Shown piece by piece: positions 42,079-50,346 of a stretch of DNA of 64,000 bases; the first letter of the stretch is position 1; every line of letters starts with the position of its first letter. The DNA comes from Winogradskyella psychrotolerans (GTDB lineage: Bacteria > Bacteroidota > Bacteroidia > Flavobacteriales > Flavobacteriaceae). Both the position numbers and the translations under genes were made by a program. The DNA lies in contig NZ_JAHKPS010000028.1 in NCBI RefSeq assembly GCF_018860565.1, forward strand, positions 248,001 to 312,000, in the 5' to 3' direction. The notes beneath the pieces are model-generated. The model saw only the letters and a program-made list of their open reading frames with translations, was not told where the DNA came from and did not search any database.

Positions 42079-43820
42079 TATTTCTCTTCTTCTGTCTCTT
42101 CCGCTTTAAGTTCTATGGAATCAATAATACGCTCAGCCATTTCATCTGCATAAACATCTTCTTTTGGCCAAGTAATAATAATTTGTTGCAATACGTTTTC
42201 ATTTGAAAAGCACAATAACATATATTCTGCTTCTACAATATTGTTAGTATTAAGAATATTGATACTCATTGTACCAAATGTTTTTAACCCCTCTGCTCCG
42301 TTAGGTGTTACATATTGATCTTGCTTAACTGTAATATTAGTTGCTCCTTTGGCTTCAAAACCTTTAATGCTTTGCTCTGCAACTTTTAACAAATCAAATG
42401 TTGGGTTTTCTGTATCTTTTGTTTGTGGTGTTTGTTTTGGCACTTTAAGTGTTGTTGTATTTACGGCAACACTAAACACATCTAACATTGTTCCATAAAC
42501 AAAAGTGGTCATTGTTAACTTATCCTTGGCCTCATCTGGAATGGGTGAATCTACACGCTTTAAGACCTTAGGCGTCTCTATAAAAACAGGAGGAAAACCA
42601 TAAGCACTCTCAACCCAATTACCTTCTAATAACTCTTTGCTTTCATGGCCAATAATAGTGTCTTTAACATAGCCAAAGCCATATTTTATACCAAAACCAA
42701 TAAAAGTAGTAATGATTAGGAATACTGAAATACCAATGGTAATCCAGATTTTTCGGCGTTTCTTTTTACGCTCTTGTGCTTCTTTATATTTTTGATCTAA
42801 TAGTTTTTCTTCTTCCGAAGGTTCTGGTAAACTTTCTTTTACATGATCTATAGCCTTGTCTATGGTTATTTTATCCATTTCGGCAAGTGCCGTATCAGGT
42901 GCAGACTTTGCAAATTTCACTAAATCGGCACGTTTTAAAATGGACTCTATATGTAAAATAGTTTCTTTTGAAAGCGGAATTTGGTTTCCATCTTTCAATA
43001 AGTTTAATCTATTAATAAGCTCTGCCGTTGTACTCTCCAAAGCTCTATCATAAACTTTTTCATCTAAATATTTTCTAATGATGAAAGTTAATTCTGAATA
43101 ATATTCTTTGACTTCAGAACGCATTAAATATTGGCTTTCATCGAGTTTAGACAATGCTAATTTTGCACGATCGTAAGGTGGTAATAACGCTATTTCTTCT
43201 GCTTCGGTTAATGGCTTTTTTCTCCAAATAAACCAATATAACAAAAATGCAATTAGAGCAATTGTCACCAATATTCCTAAGATTAATTGCCAACGATTAC
43301 TTCCGCTTTCCTCAACTTCTATAATTGGTTTTATATCGTAGAGTTTTTGCTTAGTGGTATCTATCTCTATAGTGTTAACATCTATCTTTAAAGAATCTGT
43401 AAAGAACGGTTTTTCATCAATAATTATTTTTTGTCTAGGAATGGTATAAACTCCAGAATCAAACTGTGTAAGCTTATAAATTCTAGACAATAAAAACTTA
43501 GCGTCTCTTTTAATTGTATCTATTTTTAAGGCTTCAACATTTTCTAAAGGCATAAATGTTTGTCCTTCAGGAAACACAACCAGTGCTAATGAATCTGCCT
43601 CAACCTTAATTTTATAATTAATTTGTTCTCCTATTCTGATTTTTGTAGTGTCAATTTCAGAAGTAACTTGTGCTGAAGAGAAAAAAGAACATAGAAAAAA
43701 TAACATAAAACACGACGCTTGAAACATAAAGCTTGTGGTCTTGTTATCTAAATCTACTATTATTTTATTTCTGTTTTTCATGTTTAATATAACTTCCAAC
43801 TTCTTAAGCCTTACACTCAT
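42078..43820 (-). CDS. Bat-operon membrane protein with BatD-like start and extended C-terminus
   Basis: The 580-residue protein is the X component between DUF58 and BatA. After a signal-like stretch (FMLFFLCSFFSSAQ) it has a BatD-like outer domain (TSEIDTTKIRIGEQINYKIKVEADSL) and a first membrane helix at about 180. A DUF4381-like cytosolic helical domain follows (PYDRAKLALSKLDESQYLMRSEVKEYYSELTFIIRKYL). A charged linker and a second membrane helix (IWITIGISVFLIITTFIGFGIKYG) precede a C-terminal domain of about 200 residues (GNWVESAYGFPPVFIETPKVLKRV onward) that I do not recognise. Start 43820 overlaps the DUF58 stop (TAATG); M14 or M32 are alternatives closer to the signal. Confidence 0.78.
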   Translation of the reverse strand: MSVRLKKLEVILNMKNRNKIIVDLDNKTTSFMFQASCFMLFFLCSFFSSAQVTSEIDTTKIRIGEQINYKIKVEADSLALVVFPEGQTFMPLENVEALKIDTIKRDAKFLLSRIYKLTQFDSGVYTIPRQKIIIDEKPFFTDSLKIDVNTIEIDTTKQKLYDIKPIIEVEESGSNRWQLILGILVTIALIAFLLYWFIWRKKPLTEAEEIALLPPYDRAKLALSKLDESQYLMRSEVKEYYSELTFIIRKYLDEKVYDRALESTTAELINRLNLLKDGNQIPLSKETILHIESILKRADLVKFAKSAPDTALAEMDKITIDKAIDHVKESLPEPSEEEKLLDQKYKEAQERKKKRRKIWITIGISVFLIITTFIGFGIKYGFGYVKDTIIGHESKELLEGNWVESAYGFPPVFIETPKVLKRVDSPIPDEAKDKLTMTTFVYGTMLDVFSVAVNTTTLKVPKQTPQTKDTENPTFDLLKVAEQSIKGFEAKGATNITVKQDQYVTPNGAEGLKTFGTMSINILNTNNIVEAEYMLLCFSNENVLQQIIITWPKEDVYADEMAERIIDSIELKAEETEEEK

Positions 43821-44686
43821 TATCCTCTTCGTTTGAAATAACCTAATAATTTCTTAACGTAGCTTTCATCAACTCGACAATCAATAACACCTGCTCCAGA
43901 TTTTGCAAACGCATCTTTAAAATAGTTTACTTTTTCGTTATAGAACTCACCATAATTAAGTCTTACTTTTTTTGAAGCGGTATTGACCAACATTAATTCA
44001 CCAGTTTCTTCATCTTCCATTTGCACCATTCCTATATTAGGAATTTCTTCTTCGTGTCTATCGTAAACTCTAATACCTGTAATATCGTGTCTACCTGCTG
44101 CTATTTTTAAGGTTTGCTTATAATCATCTGCAATAAAATCAGACAACACAAAAACAATCGCTTTTTTCTTCATAACGTTAGACAAAAACTTAAAAGCTTC
44201 TGCAACGTTTGTTTGTTTGCTTTTGGGTTGAAATTCTAATAATTCGCGAATAATTCTAAGCACATGAGAACGTCCTTTTTTTGGTGGAATATAAAGTTCA
44301 ATATCACCTGAAAATAAAATTAAACCAATTTTATCATTATTCTGAGTAGCTGAAAACGCTAGTGTCGCTGCAATTTCCGTAACAATTTCATCTTTAAACT
44401 GATTTTTGGTCCCAAAAAGCGCACTACCAGAAACATCTGCCATGAGCATCATAGTTAACTCTCGTTCTTCTTCAAAAACCTTGATATGTGGCTGATTGGT
44501 TCTTGCCGTAACATTCCAATCTATATTTCTAACATCGTCTCCAAATTGGTATTGGCGCACTTCAGAAAACGTCATACCACGACCTTTGAAAGTCGAGTGA
44601 TATTCGCCTCCAAATATATGATCAGACAAACGACGTGTCTTAATCTCTATTTTTCGTACTTTTTTGAGTAATTCCTTAGTATCCAT
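43820..44686 (-). CDS. DUF58 domain protein
   Basis: A 288-residue cytosolic DUF58 protein, a VWA-like fold, with the family motif FSEVRQYQFGDDVRNIDWNVTARTNQPHIKVFEEERELTMMLMADVSGS, whose last part resembles an adhesion site. Start ATG 44686 (MDTKELLKKV) gives the standard N-terminus; the ATG five codons earlier is less likely. It is encoded after MoxR and before the X protein, as in other Bat operons. DUF58 proteins are thought to work with MoxR ATPases as substrate or insertion partners. Confidence 0.92.
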   Translation of the reverse strand: MDTKELLKKVRKIEIKTRRLSDHIFGGEYHSTFKGRGMTFSEVRQYQFGDDVRNIDWNVTARTNQPHIKVFEEERELTMMLMADVSGSALFGTKNQFKDEIVTEIAATLAFSATQNNDKIGLILFSGDIELYIPPKKGRSHVLRIIRELLEFQPKSKQTNVAEAFKFLSNVMKKKAIVFVLSDFIADDYKQTLKIAAGRHDITGIRVYDRHEEEIPNIGMVQMEDEETGELMLVNTASKKVRLNYGEFYNEKVNYFKDAFAKSGAGVIDCRVDESYVKKLLGYFKRRG

Positions 44687-44784
44687 TTTGTCAGTTTGCA
44701 ATATGCAGTCTTCAGTTAGTAGTTATTTCAAATCAGAATTTAGATGCGTTATTCCCAACTAAATACTGGTTTGGTGTCTACTAT

Positions 44785-45786
44785 TTATGGCACCTCAATC
44801 TCATTTACAATCTTATTAATAATGTCCTCAGAAGTGACATTTTCGGCTTCAGCTTCGTAAGTAATTCCAATTCTATGACGTAAAATATCGTGAACAACAG
44901 CACGTACATCTTCTGGTATTACATAACCTCTTCGCTTTATAAAAGCATAACATTTGGCTGCAGTAGCTAAATTAATACTTCCACGAGGCGAAGCGCCAAA
45001 AGAAATTAATGGTTTTAAATCCGCTAATCTATATTTTTCAGGATAACGTGTAGCAAAGATGATATCGAGAATGTATTTTTCAATTTTTTCATCCATATAA
45101 ACTTCTCTAACCGCTTTTTGTGCACTTAGAATTTGAGCTATAGAAACCACAGGATTTACTTTTTCGTAAGCACCTTTTAAGTTGGCTCTTACAATTTGCT
45201 GTTCGTCTTCAATTGTAGGATAATCAATAACCGTTTTTAGCATAAAACGATCCACTTGCGCTTCAGGTAAGGCATAAGTTCCTTCTTGCTCAACAGGGTT
45301 CATGGTTGCCATTACTAAAAATGGTTTATCTAAAACAAACGTTTCGTCTCCAATAGTAACTTGTTTTTCCTGCATGGCTTCTAGTAAAGCCGATTGCACT
45401 TTTGCAGGTGCTCTGTTAATTTCATCTGCTAAAACAAAATTAGCGAAGATTGGTCCTTTTTTAATGGTGAAGTCGTTTTCCTTCATGTTAAAGATTAACG
45501 TACCAACCACATCTGCAGGTAATAAATCTGGTGTAAACTGAATTCTACTAAAACTAGCATCAATTGCTTTTGACAAGGTATTAATCGCTAATGTTTTTGC
45601 CAAACCAGGAACACCTTCTAATAGTATATGACCCTGACCTAATAAACCGATGAGCAAACGTTCTACCATGTGTTTTTGCCCAACTATAACCTTATTCATT
45701 TCTAAGGTTAACAAGTCTACAAATGCACTTTCTCTTTCTATCTTTTCGTTAATTGATTTAATATCAACTGTACTCGTTTCTTCCAT
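44785..45786 (-). CDS. moxR: MoxR family AAA+ ATPase
   Basis: The 333-residue ATPase has Walker A in LEGVPGLAKTLAINTLSKA, Walker B in FVLADEINRAPAKVQSALLEAMQEK, and the sensor region NPVEQEGTYALPEAQVDRF. The helical lid follows to the end. MoxR enzymes are chaperone-like ATPases that help load metal or mature VWA proteins. It is the first gene of the Bat operon, with a TAGTTTTG promoter at 45805-45812 just upstream. Confidence 0.95.
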   Translation of the reverse strand: MEETSTVDIKSINEKIERESAFVDLLTLEMNKVIVGQKHMVERLLIGLLGQGHILLEGVPGLAKTLAINTLSKAIDASFSRIQFTPDLLPADVVGTLIFNMKENDFTIKKGPIFANFVLADEINRAPAKVQSALLEAMQEKQVTIGDETFVLDKPFLVMATMNPVEQEGTYALPEAQVDRFMLKTVIDYPTIEDEQQIVRANLKGAYEKVNPVVSIAQILSAQKAVREVYMDEKIEKYILDIIFATRYPEKYRLADLKPLISFGASPRGSINLATAAKCYAFIKRRGYVIPEDVRAVVHDILRHRIGITYEAEAENVTSEDIINKIVNEIEVP

Positions 45787-45804
45787 TATTTAAGGGTTTA
45801 AGAA

Positions 45805-45812
45805 CAAAACTA
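45805..45812 (-). promoter_or_regulatory. -7 promoter box for the Bat operon
   Basis: Minus-strand TAGTTTTG, exact to TAnnTTTG, 18 bases before the MoxR ATG at 45786. Confidence 0.6.
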
Positions 45813-45910
45813 TTTTTATGCCATTTTTAAAATTACACAGAAAAATGGTTTCTTAATATTTTAGAGGATGCAAAGTGTTAAAATTTTTCGTTAGATGCTG
45901 TTAACAATTG

Positions 45911-45949
45911 GTTAAAAAAAATGAGTAATACCGAAGTACTACTCATTTT
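45911..45949 (-). terminator. Terminator of the DUF4382-like lipoprotein gene
   Basis: AAAATGAGTA (45918-45927) pairs with TACTCATTTT (45940-45949) and an inner TAC/GTA pair continues the stem. On the minus strand a T run follows, about 30 bases past the stop at 45982. Confidence 0.8.
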
Positions 45950-45981
45950 AAGAATTAATTATGGATTAGAGTTAATTAATA

Positions 45982-46539
45982 CTAAATTTTTCTTATTTCT
46001 GTATATAGTTTTGGGTTGAGAATCATCATGTTTTCGTCTTCATTGAATTGAATAGAGTTATCAACATCTATATCTATAACGACTTGGTAAATATGATTTT
46101 TTTCAAATTCTCTTTCTATTAAATTTGAAGCCGTCGCATTTTCTGCAATGTCTAAACTTATTAAAGTTTCGTTGCTGTTTATAAAATTATTATTACCAAG
46201 AACCAATCTTATTTCATGAATAAATGTTGATTTAATTTCAAAATGATCTACTAGTAATAATTCTGATTCTGTTTTTAAGTCTGAAACATTATGTGTTCCT
46301 GCGTTTATTGCATTTAAACTTATCCAAGCATTTGGCAAACTGCCATCCTCCTTTACCCTTACTTGCACATCTTCAATCTCAAGAAAAACATTATTTTGCG
46401 CATTAGAATTACTTATAAGACTTACTGTAATTGCTGCCTTTTGCCCATCTATACCCATATCATCTTTAGTACAGCTTGTAAAATTGACTAAGATAATAAG
46501 TGATAAAACGATTAATTTAATAGACTGTGAATACTTCAT
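45982..46539 (-). CDS. DUF4382-like lipoprotein
   Basis: The 185-residue lipoprotein has a signal ending LVNFTSC (Cys22), then TKDDMG. The mature domain is a beta-sandwich of the DUF4382 kind, with VFLEIEDVQVRV near the start, LLLVDHFEIKSTFIHEIRLVLGNNNFI in the middle and HIYQVVIDIDVDNSIQF later. These proteins are exported and of unknown function. Start ATG 46539 is chosen so that the lipobox falls at the correct distance; the longer frame from 46611 overlaps the divergent promoter region. Confidence 0.75.
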   Translation of the reverse strand: MKYSQSIKLIVLSLIILVNFTSCTKDDMGIDGQKAAITVSLISNSNAQNNVFLEIEDVQVRVKEDGSLPNAWISLNAINAGTHNVSDLKTESELLLVDHFEIKSTFIHEIRLVLGNNNFINSNETLISLDIAENATASNLIEREFEKNHIYQVVIDIDVDNSIQFNEDENMMILNPKLYTEIRKI

Positions 46540-46643
46540 AATTTGGGATATTGAATAATTACACTTCAATAATATCGTATTCTTTATGTTTTCAGTATTT
46601 TTATACACCAATTACATAAAAACCACTATAAACTGAAAACTAA

Positions 46644-47507
46644 GTGACATATTCTCGATTAATTGCAGGAACCATGACTTGGGGAAGTTGGGGAAAACAA
46701 CTCTCTAAAAAAGAAATGGCAGTCTTAATGAATTTCTGCGTTTCTAACCATATTACAACCTTTGACCATGCCGATATTTATGGCGCTTACACTACTGAAG
46801 CAGATTTTGGAAAGGCTTTTGCCGATTCTGGATTACAACGTGAAGCTATTCAGCTGATTTCTAAATGCGGCATTCAATATATAAGTGACAACCGAAACAA
46901 TAAGGTTAAACACTACAACTACAGCAAAAAATATATTATTTCTTCGGTTGAAGACTCCCTTAAACATCTTAAGACTGACTATTTAGACCTATTACTTTTA
47001 CACAGACCTAGCCCTTTAATGGTTGCTGAAGAAATAGCAGAAGCAATTAGCCTATTAAAAAAAGACGGAAAAATTAGAGACTTTGGCGTGTCTAATTTTA
47101 CTCCATCTCAAATGGACTTGATTGGTTTACGTATGGATATAGACGTCAATCAAATTGAATTCTCGCTAACTGAACACACAGCAATGCATGACGGAACTTT
47201 AGATTTTATGATGACTAATGGCATAAAACCAATGGCATGGTCTCCTTTAGGTTCTGTGTTTAAAGAAGATAATGAACAATCCAGACGCATCCATAAACAA
47301 TTAGGTGCATTATTAGACAAATACAATGCAACAGAAGACCAATTATTATTGGCTTGGCTAATGAGACATCCTTCAGGAATTCATCCAGTTATTGGGACTA
47401 CCACTAAAGAACGTATAAAATTAGCTGTTGAAGCTACTAAAATCGAATTGGAATTAGAAGATTGGTTTTTAATATTAGTGGCTGCTCAAGGACATAAAGT
47501 TCCCTAA
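46644..47507 (+). CDS. Aldo/keto reductase
   Basis: An NADPH-dependent oxidoreductase of 287 residues with the (beta/alpha)8 fold. Catalytic residues are visible: Asp41 and Tyr46 in FDHADIYGAY, Lys74 in LISKCGIQ, and His120 in LLLLHRPSP. The cofactor-binding C-terminus carries HPSGIHPVIGTTTKERI. The start appears to be GTG at 46644 (MTYSRLIAGT), since the first strand and catalytic distances fit and no upstream in-frame ATG exists. The carbonyl substrate is unknown. It faces away from the DUF4382 gene and is followed by the SDR gene. Confidence 0.93.
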   Translation: MTYSRLIAGTMTWGSWGKQLSKKEMAVLMNFCVSNHITTFDHADIYGAYTTEADFGKAFADSGLQREAIQLISKCGIQYISDNRNNKVKHYNYSKKYIISSVEDSLKHLKTDYLDLLLLHRPSPLMVAEEIAEAISLLKKDGKIRDFGVSNFTPSQMDLIGLRMDIDVNQIEFSLTEHTAMHDGTLDFMMTNGIKPMAWSPLGSVFKEDNEQSRRIHKQLGALLDKYNATEDQLLLAWLMRHPSGIHPVIGTTTKERIKLAVEATKIELELEDWFLILVAAQGHKVP

Positions 47508-47573
47508 TTAGTTCTCAGTCGCAATAGACAGTAGCCAACTCAAACCGATGACACTATAACTAATAAAGATTGC

Positions 47574-47581
47574 TACTTTTG
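47574..47581 (+). promoter_or_regulatory. -7 promoter box for the SDR gene
   Basis: TACTTTTG, exact to TAnnTTTG, 15 bases before ATG 47597. Confidence 0.6.
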
Positions 47582-47596
47582 CAGGAATAACAGACT

Positions 47597-48349
47597 ATGA
47601 AAAAAACAGCGTTAATAACAGGAGCAACAAGCGGAATTGGCAGAGCAACAGCGCACGAATTTGCTAAACACGGCATTAATTTAGTGCTTTGTGGCCGTAG
47701 ACAAGATCGCTTAGACAGTGTACAAAAAGCCTTATCTAAACAAACTATTGTGCACACATTAAACTTTGATGTACGTGATAAAACACAAACATTTGAAGCC
47801 ATTGCATCCTCACCTAAAGCATTTCAAAACATAGATATTCTTATTAATAATGCAGGAAATGCCCATGGATTAGACCCCATTCAGACAGGAAATATAGACG
47901 ATTGGGATGCTATGATGGATATTAATGTAAAAGGACTGCTCTATGTGAGTAAAGCAATCATTCCCGGAATGACCGAACGTAAATCTGGACATATTATTAA
48001 TATAGGCTCTTCTGCTGGCAAAGAAGTTTATCCAAACGGAAATGTATATTGTGGTAGTAAGCATGCTGTATTAGCCATCACAGAAGGCATGAGAATTGAT
48101 TTAAATCCTTTCGGAATTAAAGTTGGAGCCATTAATCCTGGTTTGGTGGAAACAGAATTTTCTAAAGTTCGCTTTAAAGGTGGTGCAGCAGCAGATAATG
48201 TCTATAAAGGCTATAAAGCTCTACAGCCAGAAGATGTTGCTGATGTCATTTATTTCGCCGTTTCAAGACCTGCTCATGTAAATATTGCAGACGTCCTAAT
48301 GTTTTGCACTGCGCAAGCGAGTTCTACTATTGTGAAAAAGGAATTATGA
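47597..48349 (+). CDS. Short-chain dehydrogenase/reductase, YdfG-like
   Basis: The 250-residue SDR has the cofactor motif TGATSGIG (8-15), the CGRR turn that suits NADP, NNAG at 84-87, and the catalytic Ser138/139, Tyr151 and Lys155 in SSAGKEVYPNGNVYCGSKH. It resembles the serine/3-hydroxy acid dehydrogenase YdfG group. Its last bases overlap the ATG of the HD-domain gene (ATGA at 48346), so the two are translated together. Confidence 0.94.
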   Translation: MKKTALITGATSGIGRATAHEFAKHGINLVLCGRRQDRLDSVQKALSKQTIVHTLNFDVRDKTQTFEAIASSPKAFQNIDILINNAGNAHGLDPIQTGNIDDWDAMMDINVKGLLYVSKAIIPGMTERKSGHIINIGSSAGKEVYPNGNVYCGSKHAVLAITEGMRIDLNPFGIKVGAINPGLVETEFSKVRFKGGAAADNVYKGYKALQPEDVADVIYFAVSRPAHVNIADVLMFCTAQASSTIVKKEL

Positions 48350-48963
48350 TAAAGTGGCTAGAAGATAACTGGCAAAATTTATCTTCAGACTATGCTAATG
48401 ACAGCATAACAAATGCTCTTTGGCAAACTATTAAATTGCAATACACTTCCAAAAACAGATATTACCACAATCTTGCGCACCTCCACAATATGTTTCTTCA
48501 ATTAGAAGATATTGCAACAGCAATTAACGATTTAGACAGTCTTAAATTTGCTATTTGGTATCACGATATTGCATACAAATCTACCAACAAAGACAACGAA
48601 GAACAAAGCGCTCTTTTTGCTGAAAAAGCTTTAAATTATGACGTTTTTAAAGTAGAAAAAGTTAGAAACTTTATTATTTCAACTAAAAATCACGAATTAC
48701 TACTAGCTAAAAGTAACGATAATGCTTATCTTTTGGATTTAGATTTATCAATCTTAGGGACTAATTGGGAAACTTATAAAGTATACATTCAAAATATTAG
48801 AAAGGAATACAAAATCTATCCAAACATGCTATACAAGCCTGGTCGAAAAAAAGTACTCAAACACTTTCTCGAAAGAGACTCACTATTCTTTACAGAAGAA
48901 TTCAAAACTAAATTTGAAAACCAAGCTAGAGAGAATTTAAAAAAAGAAATAAAAATGCTTTAA
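48346..48963 (+). CDS. HD-superfamily metal-dependent protein
   Basis: The 205-residue helical protein carries HD-domain metal motifs: YHNLAHLHNM near residue 40, WYHDIAYKSTNKDNEEQSALFA (about 74-95) and LLDLDLSILG near 130. It resembles the COG4339 group of predicted metal-dependent HD proteins, hydrolases of phosphate esters. ATG 48346 (MIKWLEDNWQN) overlaps the SDR stop and gives the family length; an upstream start at 48304 would lie inside the SDR gene. The substrate is not known. Confidence 0.88.
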   Translation: MIKWLEDNWQNLSSDYANDSITNALWQTIKLQYTSKNRYYHNLAHLHNMFLQLEDIATAINDLDSLKFAIWYHDIAYKSTNKDNEEQSALFAEKALNYDVFKVEKVRNFIISTKNHELLLAKSNDNAYLLDLDLSILGTNWETYKVYIQNIRKEYKIYPNMLYKPGRKKVLKHFLERDSLFFTEEFKTKFENQARENLKKEIKML

Positions 48964-48997
48964 CTCATAAAATTTTCAAAATTCGTTTTAAGTAATC

Positions 48998-50131
48998 ATG
49001 ATTAATAAACGTCTTCTCATAAAAAATTTACTCGCTCATAATGACGAGAACAGTTTCTATGACAAAAAGCTTAAAATCAATATTGGTCATAAAGAAGGAA
49101 AGGCTAAATTTTTAAAACATGTTTGTGCACTATCTAATAGCAATCCTAAAAACAACTCTTATATAGTAATTGGCGTTAAAGACGAAGACAACAAAATTGT
49201 AGGTGTCGATTTTTTTGATGATAGTAAAATTCAGAATCTCATTAATGCCTATCTCACAAATCCACCCATTGTACAATATGAAAACATTCCGTTTCCACAT
49301 CTACCAGACGACAAAGTAATTGGCTTAGTTACGATTAGACCCATTGACTCGATCACCTCACTAAAAAAAAATATTTGGAAATATTATGGTGGCTCTGTGT
49401 TTTTTAGAGACGGAAGCATAAGTATGCCTAAAGTTTTTGATATAGAAATTAAAGATGTTAATTCTAAAATTGTGGCTGCCATAGAAAACCATGCACAAAA
49501 TAATATTGAATTAACCCTAGAAGGTGTTTTTGATTTTATGAACAAACGCCAAGATTACAATCCGCAATACAAAGTGTTTAAAGAATACTTTGTTTTATGC
49601 TGGTCTGGCGCCAAAAAAGTAGTAAAAAACGAAATCTTCTATTCTAGAGTTGATATTGAAATGATAAACGAACAAGTGCGTTTGTTTTATTCTACTTTAG
49701 ACGAAGTATCCATTTCTTATTCTGAAAACTCGTTTAAAATAGTTGAATATGTAAGATTAGGCTTAAACAAATCTTATAAATACTATAAGCTTGAAGAAAA
49801 AACAATTCAGTTTAATGACAATGCTAATTATTCCATTGATGCAAATCTTATTTTTGAACCACCTCAATTTGACAAAAAAGTTTTGCATCATATTTATAAT
49901 GCTAATAATGCCATTTTAGAAAAGCTTGAAAAAAAACAAGAATTGTCTCAAAATGAAACCGAAGATTTAAAAAATTTAGCGGCAAGCTATCTCATCTGTT
50001 ACCTCAATGGATTTGAAAATGCCTTATCAAAATTAGAAATTATAAAGCCACACATAAAGAACTATAATTCAAAACTCTATAGCTCTTACAAAGATACCAT
50101 GCGTATTTTAAGAAAAGTAAGATATAGCTAA
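48998..50131 (+). CDS. AlbA_2 (Schlafen-type) domain protein
   Basis: The 377-residue protein has an N-terminal AlbA_2 or Schlafen-like domain (about 20-145). It shows GHKEGKAKFLKHVCALSNSNPKNNSYIVIGVKDEDNKIVGVDFFDD and the later GGSVFFRDGSISMP, the segment usual for putative nucleic-acid or nucleotide binding. The C-terminal 230 residues are mixed alpha/beta with a helical tail and no recognised domain; there is no winged helix of the kind often fused to AlbA_2. The acidic residues needed for Schlafen nuclease activity cannot be confirmed by eye. It is 34 bases after the HD gene and probably ends at the 50290 hairpin. Confidence 0.8.
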   Translation: MINKRLLIKNLLAHNDENSFYDKKLKINIGHKEGKAKFLKHVCALSNSNPKNNSYIVIGVKDEDNKIVGVDFFDDSKIQNLINAYLTNPPIVQYENIPFPHLPDDKVIGLVTIRPIDSITSLKKNIWKYYGGSVFFRDGSISMPKVFDIEIKDVNSKIVAAIENHAQNNIELTLEGVFDFMNKRQDYNPQYKVFKEYFVLCWSGAKKVVKNEIFYSRVDIEMINEQVRLFYSTLDEVSISYSENSFKIVEYVRLGLNKSYKYYKLEEKTIQFNDNANYSIDANLIFEPPQFDKKVLHHIYNANNAILEKLEKKQELSQNETEDLKNLAASYLICYLNGFENALSKLEIIKPHIKNYNSKLYSSYKDTMRILRKVRYS

Positions 50132-50260
50132 TTCATCGGAAATAATGAATTTTTCATCCTTATTTTTTGCGTCTTGTCGGAATAAGATTATAAACACGAC
50201 TGATTATACATTTTTTTTAACCATTCATCAAAAAATTTGCTAACCATTCAATATATTACA

Positions 50261-50343
50261 CATCTTTGTATTGCTATTAATCAATTACTAAACCTTGTTT
50301 CTATAAAGCCAAAAGCTCTAATTGAAACAAGGTTTTTTTTATG
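50261..50343 (+). ncRNA. Candidate small RNA with own promoter and terminator
   Basis: TTTG (50236-50239), a 21-base spacer and CATCTTTG (50261-50268, seven of eight to the -7 box) make a promoter-like pair. A hairpin (50290-50335) with eight T follows. A transcript would begin near 50275 and be about 65 bases long. It could equally be only the terminator of the 48998 gene. Confidence 0.3.
50290..50343 (+). terminator. Strong intrinsic terminator
   Basis: AAACCTTGTTTC (50290-50301) pairs with GAAACAAGGTTT (50324-50335) around a 22-base loop and is followed by a T8 run on the plus strand. The 12-bp stem is perfect. It stops plus-strand transcription before the convergent DUF1501 gene. Confidence 0.85.
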
Positions 50344-50346
50344 CGC

